Shown in pieces: positions 6,373-10,683 of a DNA stretch of 10,683 bases. This DNA is from an uncultured Oscillospiraceae bacterium. Lineage in GTDB: Bacteria; Bacillota; Clostridia; Oscillospirales; Oscillospiraceae. The notes under the pieces are model-generated. The model did not search any database and was not told the origin of the DNA. It saw only the letters and a program-made list of their open reading frames with translations. The DNA lies in contig CAAFMG010000080.1 of assembly GCA_900763965.1 (NCBI GenBank), forward strand, positions 1 through 10,683, given 5' to 3'. A program made the position numbers and the translations under genes. How positions within the stretch are numbered: position 1 is the first letter of the stretch; every line of letters starts with the position of its first letter.

Positions 6373-7866
6373 TTATTCCTTTGCCCAGCCCTTGGCGCAT
6401 TGCAGGGCCTTGTGCCAGCCGCGGATCCGCTCTTTCTGAGCCTGCTGGGAGATCTGGGGGACAAACCGGCGATCCACAGACCAATTCTTTCGGATTTCGT
6501 CGGTATTTTTCCAGTATCCCACGGCCAATCCGGCGAGATAGGCAGCGCCCATGGCGGTGGTTTCCACACAGCGGGGGCGCAGCACCGGGGCGGCGGTGAT
6601 ATCCGCCTGGGTCTGCACCAGGTAGTTGTTGGCGGAGGCGCCGCCATCCACCTTCAGCTCCGAGAGCCGGATGCCGGAGTCTGCCTCCATGGCAGCCAGC
6701 ACATCCTCGGTCTGATAGACAATGGAATCCAGGGTGGCGCGGATGATGTGGTATTTGTTGACACCCCGGGTCAGACCCAGAATGGCACCTCTGGCATAGG
6801 CATCCCAGTGGGGCGCACCCAGACCGGTAAAGGCAGGCACCACATAGCAGCCGTTGGTATCCTTGACCTTCTGGGCCATGTACTCGGAATCCCCGGCGGA
6901 TTCAATGAAGCGAAGCTCGTCCCGCAGCCACTGGATGGCGGCACCGGCTACGAAAATGGAGCCCTCCAGGGCGTAGTTCACCTTTCCGTCCAGACCCCAG
7001 GCGATGGTGGTGACCAGACCGTTTTTGGAGAAAATGGGCTTTTCACCGGTGTTCATCAGCAGGAAAGCACCGGTGCCGTAGGTGCATTTGGAGTCACCGG
7101 GGGCGAAGCAGACCTGCCCGAACAGAGCCGCCTGCTGGTCACCGGCAGCACCGGCGATGGGGATGGGCGCGCCGAAGAAGTGGGCATCGGTATGTCCGTA
7201 GACGGCGCTGGAGGGCATGGCCATGGGCATCATGGATGCGGGAATATCCAGCTGCCGGAGAATTTCTGCATCCCACTGCAATGTGTTGATGTTAAACAGC
7301 ATGGTGCGGGAGGCGTTGGAGTAGTCCGTCACATGGACACGGCCGCCTGTCAGCTTCCAGATCAGCCAGGTCTCCACGGTGCCGAACAGCAGTTCCCCCC
7401 GCCGAGCCTGCTCCCGCGCACCGGGGACATTTTCCAGGATCCAGCGGATCTTGGTGCCGGAGAAATAGGGGTCGATGACAAGGCCGGTTTTGCTGCGGAT
7501 CTCGTCCACCAGTCCCTGGGTGGTGAGCTGGTCGCAGTAGGGAGCCGTCCGGCGGCACTGCCAGACGATGGCGTTGTAAACGGGACGGCCGGTGTTCTTG
7601 TCCCAGACGATGGTGGTCTCCCGCTGGTTGGTAATGCCGATGGCGGCAATGTCCGTAGCGGTGGCACCCAGATTGCTCATGGCCTGACGAGCAACCTCCA
7701 GCTGTGTGGAGAAGATCTCGTCTGCGTCATGCTCCACCCAGCCGGGCTGGGGGAAGATCTGGGTAAATTCCTTCTGCGCCACACTGCACACCTCGCCCTG
7801 GGTGTTAAACAAAATGCAGCGGTTGGAGGTGGTTCCGGCATCCAGAGCCATGATATACTTTGGCAT
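6373..7866 (-). CDS. glpK: glycerol kinase
   Basis: Cytoplasmic FGGY-family kinase that makes sn-glycerol 3-phosphate from glycerol and ATP. It has 497 residues, the usual length. Seen: the N-terminal phosphate loop LDAGTTSNR (8-16), GWVEHD (42-47), NQRET (80-84), Y134, AGDQQAALFG (241-250, catalytic Asp243), the GTG loop (264-266) and DGGASANN near residue 410. HFFG (His229) corresponds to the activation-loop histidine that HPr of the sugar PTS phosphorylates in low-GC Gram-positive GlpK proteins, so PTS stimulation is plausible here (inference). ATG 7866 is preceded by AGAGGG about 10 nt upstream. It lies 33 nt after the rhomboid-like gene, probably in one transcript, and is closed by a terminator. 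No glycerol facilitator or glycerol-phosphate dehydrogenase gene is in the window. Confidence 0.97.
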   Translation of the reverse strand: MPKYIMALDAGTTSNRCILFNTQGEVCSVAQKEFTQIFPQPGWVEHDADEIFSTQLEVARQAMSNLGATATDIAAIGITNQRETTIVWDKNTGRPVYNAIVWQCRRTAPYCDQLTTQGLVDEIRSKTGLVIDPYFSGTKIRWILENVPGAREQARRGELLFGTVETWLIWKLTGGRVHVTDYSNASRTMLFNINTLQWDAEILRQLDIPASMMPMAMPSSAVYGHTDAHFFGAPIPIAGAAGDQQAALFGQVCFAPGDSKCTYGTGAFLLMNTGEKPIFSKNGLVTTIAWGLDGKVNYALEGSIFVAGAAIQWLRDELRFIESAGDSEYMAQKVKDTNGCYVVPAFTGLGAPHWDAYARGAILGLTRGVNKYHIIRATLDSIVYQTEDVLAAMEADSGIRLSELKVDGGASANNYLVQTQADITAAPVLRPRCVETTAMGAAYLAGLAVGYWKNTDEIRKNWSVDRRFVPQISQQAQKERIRGWHKALQCAKGWAKE

Positions 7867-7899
7867 GGGATGATAACCCTCTTTCTTTTGTATTTCCTT

Positions 7900-8757
7900 T
7901 TACTGAATATGGGTGTGGTTGTTGATGTGATCCTGGCAGTAGCAGTAGTAGCCCTTGCAGCGGGAGCAGTAGCGGAATTCCAGCTCAGGGTTACTCACAT
8001 CCGTCCGGCCGCAGACGGTGCAGCGGTGGGTGTAGGGTGCCTTTTCCGGGGCGCTGCGGGGATTGGGGGCATCAAAGGGGATGACCTTGGGCCGGGAGGC
8101 GGCAGGCTTGCCCCTGCGGTGAAGCTTCACGCGCCAGGACATGGGCAGCACATTCAGCACATCCTTGCCGAAGAACAGGAAGTAGTTGGCAAGGGAGATC
8201 ACGCTGAACAGATTGCTGGGGAAGGGGTTGAAAAGCAGATTCACAGCCACCACCGCCAGGTTGAACAGGGCAAAGATCCAGGCCTTTACGGGAATGAAGA
8301 AAAACAGCAGGAAATGGGTATCCGGGAACAGGGTGGCAAAGCTGAGGAACAAGCTCAGGTTCAGATAGGTCACATCTGCCTGTCCGCCGAAGATCAGACA
8401 GTAGATATCCATCATCACCATGCCGGTCAGATAGAACAGGTTGAATTTCAGCGTACCCCAGACGGACTCCATGGCCCGCCCCAGGGAATAGTAGCAGAAC
8501 AGGGAAATGGCGATCAGCAGCAGATTGGTGTTCCCCACGCCGTAGGTCAGGGGATAGGTGAACAGCCGCCAGATCTGCCCCCGGAGAATGCTCTCCCGGT
8601 GGAAGCACAGAAGGGAATACAAAACGTAATTGCCGGCCATCTGACTGACAAGATAGACAATGGCCGTTCCTGCCACAATGTAGAGCATCAGGTTGGGAAT
8701 GCCCTTGCTGCTGTTGGCGCAGCAGAAGCGCTCGAAGCGCCTGCGTAGATCTTTCAA
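7900..8757 (-). CDS. rhomboid-fold membrane protein, probably inactive, with C-terminal Cys/His cluster
   Basis: The 285-residue protein has about six hydrophobic segments between residues 22 and 198. WRLFTYPL (63-70) and the MESVWGTLKFNLFYL segment (96-110) match the conserved WR motif and following helix of rhomboid proteases. The active-site motifs are not visible: aligned by eye, the GxSG serine falls at T130-Y131 and the catalytic histidine at N191, so it is probably a pseudoprotease (inference). The soluble tail holds CxxC (246/249), CxxC (264/267), CYC (272/274) and H277, H281, H283, a likely zinc-binding knuckle. The start is TTG 8757: AGGAG lies 9 nt upstream and an in-frame TGA lies two codons before it. 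A good promoter precedes it and glpK follows by 33 nt. Its function is unknown. Confidence 0.7.
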   Translation of the reverse strand: MKDLRRRFERFCCANSSKGIPNLMLYIVAGTAIVYLVSQMAGNYVLYSLLCFHRESILRGQIWRLFTYPLTYGVGNTNLLLIAISLFCYYSLGRAMESVWGTLKFNLFYLTGMVMMDIYCLIFGGQADVTYLNLSLFLSFATLFPDTHFLLFFFIPVKAWIFALFNLAVVAVNLLFNPFPSNLFSVISLANYFLFFGKDVLNVLPMSWRVKLHRRGKPAASRPKVIPFDAPNPRSAPEKAPYTHRCTVCGRTDVSNPELEFRYCSRCKGYYCYCQDHINNHTHIQ

Positions 8758-8788
8758 ATCGTTTCACTCCTAAAATTGGTTTTCGTCT

Positions 8789-8817
8789 ATTTTAACAGGA
8801 GTTGGCGGAAATGTCTA
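8789..8817 (-). promoter_or_regulatory. promoter for the rhomboid-like gene and glpK
   Basis: On the minus strand TAGACA (8817-8812), a 17-bp spacer and TAAAAT (8794-8789), each one base off consensus, lie about 30 nt before the TTG start. It fires away from the metK promoter 45 bp to the right. Confidence 0.55.
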
Positions 8818-8862
8818 TAACATATTTGTAAACGATTGGGTCGAAATCAGAAGAAAAAGTTC

Positions 8863-8890
8863 TTGACTTTTCCCTAAATGGGTGTATAAT
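8863..8890 (+). promoter_or_regulatory. promoter for the SAM riboswitch and metK
   Basis: TTGACT (8863-8868), a 16-bp spacer and a perfect TATAAT (8885-8890). The start of transcription would fall near 8897, just ahead of the riboswitch P1 stem at 8911. Confidence 0.75.
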
Positions 8891-8910
8891 AACCGTTAAT
8901 TGCATACAAG

Positions 8911-9051
8911 CCTTATCAAGAGTGGTGGAGGGAACGGCCCTGTGAAACCCGGCAACCTGTCTGAAAGACAAGGTGCCAAATCCGTCGGCAAACGAAAGAT
9001 GAGGGTTCGATACAGTAAGCGCACATCGAATCTTCGGTGTGTGCATTTTTT
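8911..9051 (+). ncRNA. SAM-I (S-box) riboswitch
   Basis: Conserved S-box core: CTTATCAAGAG at the 5' side, GGAGGGA, GTGAAACCCGGCAACC (8942-8957), AAGGTGCCAAATCC (8970-8983) and GATGAGG closing P1. P1 pairs CCTTATC (8911-8917) with GATGAGG (8998-9004). The expression platform is complete. An antiterminator of about 10 bp pairs 9001-9010 with 9026-9035 (two G-T wobbles). It competes with both P1 and the terminator stem at 9019-9044. In this family SAM binding stabilises P1, frees the terminator and stops transcription, so metK would be repressed when SAM is plentiful. Placement directly ahead of metK fits. Confidence 0.95.
9019..9051 (+). terminator. riboswitch-controlled terminator (attenuator)
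   Basis: GCGCACATCGAA (9019-9030) pairs with TTCGGTGTGTGC (9033-9044), including two G-T wobbles; the innermost pairs probably open to form a small loop. Six T residues follow at 9046-9051. It ends 39 nt before the metK ATG. Confidence 0.88.
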
Positions 9052-9090
9052 GTGCGTAAAAAGAAGCGATTGAAAGGACAAGCAAGAATT

Positions 9091-10236
9091 ATGGAAAAAA
9101 GACTGTTTACTTCCGAGTGTGTTACCGTTGGCCACCCCGACAAGGTGGCAGATACCATTTCCGACTCCATCCTGGATGCCTGCCTGGCACAGGATCCCGA
9201 TTCCCGTGTGGCCTGTGAGACCATGGTGACCACCGATTTCTGCATCATCTGCGGCGAGATCACCACCAAGGCCCAGGTGGACTACAAGGCAGTTGCCCGG
9301 GAAGCCATCCGCAAGATTGGCTATGTCTATCACGGCGACGGCTTCGATGCCGACACTGTGGAGATTCAGTGCCGGATCCACACCCAGTCTGCCGACATCG
9401 CCCTGGGCACCAATGACCAGGTGGGCGGTGCCGGTGACCAGGGCATGATGTTTGGCGGTGCCTGCAACCAGACTCCCGAGCTGATGCCCCTGAGCGCTGC
9501 CCTGAGCCGCGCCCTGTCCAACCGGCTGACCGAGTGTGTGGCTTCCACCGACCTGCTCCGTGCCGACGGCAAGACCCAGGTCACCGTGGAGTATGACGAG
9601 AACGGCAAGGCCATCGGCATTGATACCGTGGTTGTCTCCATCATGCACAGCGAGGATTTTGCAATTGAGGAGCTGCGTAAGTACGTCCGGGAGGGCGTGA
9701 TCGCACCTGTTCTCAAGGCCTACGGCTTTGACATTGCCGACGTTGCCCACATCCATATCAACCCCACCGGCAAGTTCGTCATCGGCGGCCCCAACGGAGA
9801 CACCGGCCTGACCGGCAGAAAGATCATTGTGGATACCTACGGCGGATACTTCTCCCACGGCGGCGGCGCTTTCTCCGGCAAGGATCCTACCAAGGTGGAC
9901 CGCTCTGCCGCTTACATGGCCCGCTACATGGCAAAGAACCTGGTGGCAGCCGGACTGGCTGAGGAAATCCAGGTGCAGCTGGCCTACGCCATCGGCGTTG
10001 CTGAGCCGGTTTCCCTGCGGGTGGACAGCTTCGGCACCGGCAAGATCTCCGATGAGAAGATGACCGAGCTGCTGCGCAAGACCTGCGACATGACCCCCGG
10101 CGGCATCATCCGCAAGCTGGATCTGCGCCGTCCCATCTACGCTGCAACCGCTTCCTGCGGTCACTTCGGCGTAGCAGACCGCCCCTGGGAGCAGACCGAC
10201 CTGGCCCAGACCCTGAAGGAACTGGCTGGTATTTAA
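9091..10236 (+). CDS. metK: S-adenosylmethionine synthetase
   Basis: Makes S-adenosylmethionine from methionine and ATP, the cell's main methyl donor and the ligand of the riboswitch upstream. It has 381 residues, within the family range. Seen: GHPDK (14-18, catalytic His15), the family signatures GAGDQGMMFG (113-122) and GGGAFSGKD (257-265), GPNGDTGLTGRK (233-244) and the C-terminal ASCGHFG. The frame is open back to a GTG at 9037, but that codon lies inside the attenuator hairpin; ATG 9091, where the family sequence begins, is correct. The ribosome site AAGGA (9074-9078) is 12 nt away, longer than ideal. It is transcribed alone and closed by a strong terminator. Confidence 0.97.
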   Translation: MEKRLFTSECVTVGHPDKVADTISDSILDACLAQDPDSRVACETMVTTDFCIICGEITTKAQVDYKAVAREAIRKIGYVYHGDGFDADTVEIQCRIHTQSADIALGTNDQVGGAGDQGMMFGGACNQTPELMPLSAALSRALSNRLTECVASTDLLRADGKTQVTVEYDENGKAIGIDTVVVSIMHSEDFAIEELRKYVREGVIAPVLKAYGFDIADVAHIHINPTGKFVIGGPNGDTGLTGRKIIVDTYGGYFSHGGGAFSGKDPTKVDRSAAYMARYMAKNLVAAGLAEEIQVQLAYAIGVAEPVSLRVDSFGTGKISDEKMTELLRKTCDMTPGGIIRKLDLRRPIYAATASCGHFGVADRPWEQTDLAQTLKELAGI

Positions 10237-10287
10237 TAGATACTGGACACCCTAGACAAACGGAATATTCGTTCCTATAACGGCAAG

Positions 10288-10322
10288 AAGCCCTCCGGTT
10301 CCCATGGAACCGGAGGGCTTTT
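10288..10322 (+). terminator. intrinsic terminator after metK
   Basis: A perfect 15-bp stem AAGCCCTCCGGTTCC/GGAACCGGAGGGCTT (10288-10302 with 10306-10320) closes a CAT loop and ends in TTTT. It is 50 nt after the metK stop. Confidence 0.93.
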
Positions 10323-10483
10323 CAGACTGTCGGAGGCACCCCAGGTTGGCTTCTTACGTCCCTCTGAGACAATTCACCTTCTGTACCTGAGACGAGACTT
10401 GTTTCTAAAGCAAAGGAAATTGCACCCAGAGAGCCAAAGGGTTAACGAAAAAAGAAAATAATACCGGCAAGCTGGAAGTTCGT

Positions 10484-10683
10484 TTATAAACAATAAATTC
10501 TGAACAAGCCTAATATTAGAAGATGCACAGGATAGAATAAATAGAAAAACCACTTGGAAAATACTTTCCCCTTTTCCATTCGATTGCCATTATAGAAATA
10601 TAAAATTACAATTCCTGCAAGAGCAATTCCTGACATACTTCCTAACGCATAAGAAATATTTGTACCAAGCGAAAATCTTCCAA
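10484..10683 (-). CDS. TraX-family membrane protein, C-terminal part (runs off the right edge)
   Basis: Reading the minus strand from 10681 gives 65 open codons ending in TAA at 10486-10484. The peptide has a hydrophobic stretch (LGSMSGIALAGIVILYFY, about 13-30), a basic linker, and KWFFYLFYPVHLLILGLF (43-60), followed by five residues. The FYLFYPVHLLILG motif close to the C-terminus is characteristic of TraX-family proteins, multi-spanning membrane proteins of the acyltransferase-3-like group, named for the F-plasmid pilin acetylation factor and common on Clostridia chromosomes. The 5' part lies outside the window, so intactness cannot be judged. Its DNA is much more AT-rich than the rest of the window. 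No clear terminator follows; 10323-10483 shows no gene or recognisable element. Confidence 0.65.
   Translation of the reverse strand, partial: GRFSLGTNISYALGSMSGIALAGIVILYFYNGNRMEKGKVFSKWFFYLFYPVHLLILGLFRIYCL

Noticed and set aside
6238..8748. A very long plus-strand open frame (about 836 codons) opposite glpK and the rhomboid-like gene
   Set aside because: It lies antisense to two well-supported genes, and its translation is rich in Gly, His, Gln and Val without recognisable domains. GC-rich third positions suppress stop codons on the opposite strand. It is a shadow frame.
9037..9090. Upstream GTG extension of metK
   Set aside because: The GTG lies inside the attenuator stem, and the extra 18 residues have no place in the MetK family; ATG 9091 is the better start.
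8896..10164. A long minus-strand frame opposite metK
   Set aside because: It is antisense to metK and runs through the riboswitch; compositional shadow only.
10440..10483. T-rich stretch on the minus strand after the TraX fragment as a terminator
   Set aside because: No stable hairpin with a workable loop precedes the T-tract.
1..10683. CRISPR arrays, insertion sequences, toxin-antitoxin or defence genes
   Set aside because: No regularly spaced repeats, no transposase-like frames and no small paired genes were found; nearly all coding space is explained by housekeeping genes.

Overview
The window looks like a chromosomal segment of an anaerobic Firmicute in class Clostridia, most likely an Oscillospiraceae/Ruminococcaceae-type gut bacterium. 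This is an inference from GC-rich coding sequence, strong AGGAGG-type ribosome sites, an S-box (SAM-I) riboswitch, a SpoVB-like flippase and protein sequences of clostridial type. Both edges differ from the core. The left edge carries what appears to be a tRNA-Arg(CCU) 3' half without its 5' half, a typical integrative-element attachment remnant. The right edge turns AT-rich and holds the 3' end of a TraX-family gene.

Layout. 1-168: possible attachment region and hairpin. 181-1678 (+): prfB (release factor 2, readable without a frameshift), then secG with its own promoter and terminator. 1850-3292 (+): a PepD-type M20 dipeptidase, whose terminator lies inside the last codons of the convergent next gene. 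3359-8757 (-), in transcription order: a rhomboid-fold membrane protein with lost catalytic residues and a C-terminal Cys/His cluster (TTG start); glpK; a terminator; a tandem-OB-fold SSB-like protein with a leader that can form competing hairpins; nth (endonuclease III); a terminator; and a SpoVB/MurJ-like flippase. 8812-8890: back-to-back promoters. 8911-9051: SAM-I riboswitch with antiterminator and terminator, controlling metK (9091-10236, +), which ends in a 15-bp terminator. 10484-10683 (-): TraX-family C-terminal fragment running off the right edge.

Most genes are housekeeping: translation termination, Sec export, peptide turnover, ssDNA binding and base-excision repair, glycerol phosphorylation and S-adenosylmethionine synthesis. 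The rhomboid-like gene and glpK are 33 nt apart and probably co-transcribed. The SSB-like gene and nth are adjacent and both concern DNA metabolism. I did not find a convincing large unknown system. The points most worth a second look are the tRNA-fragment attachment site, the degenerate rhomboid with a putative zinc finger, and the SSB-like leader structure.
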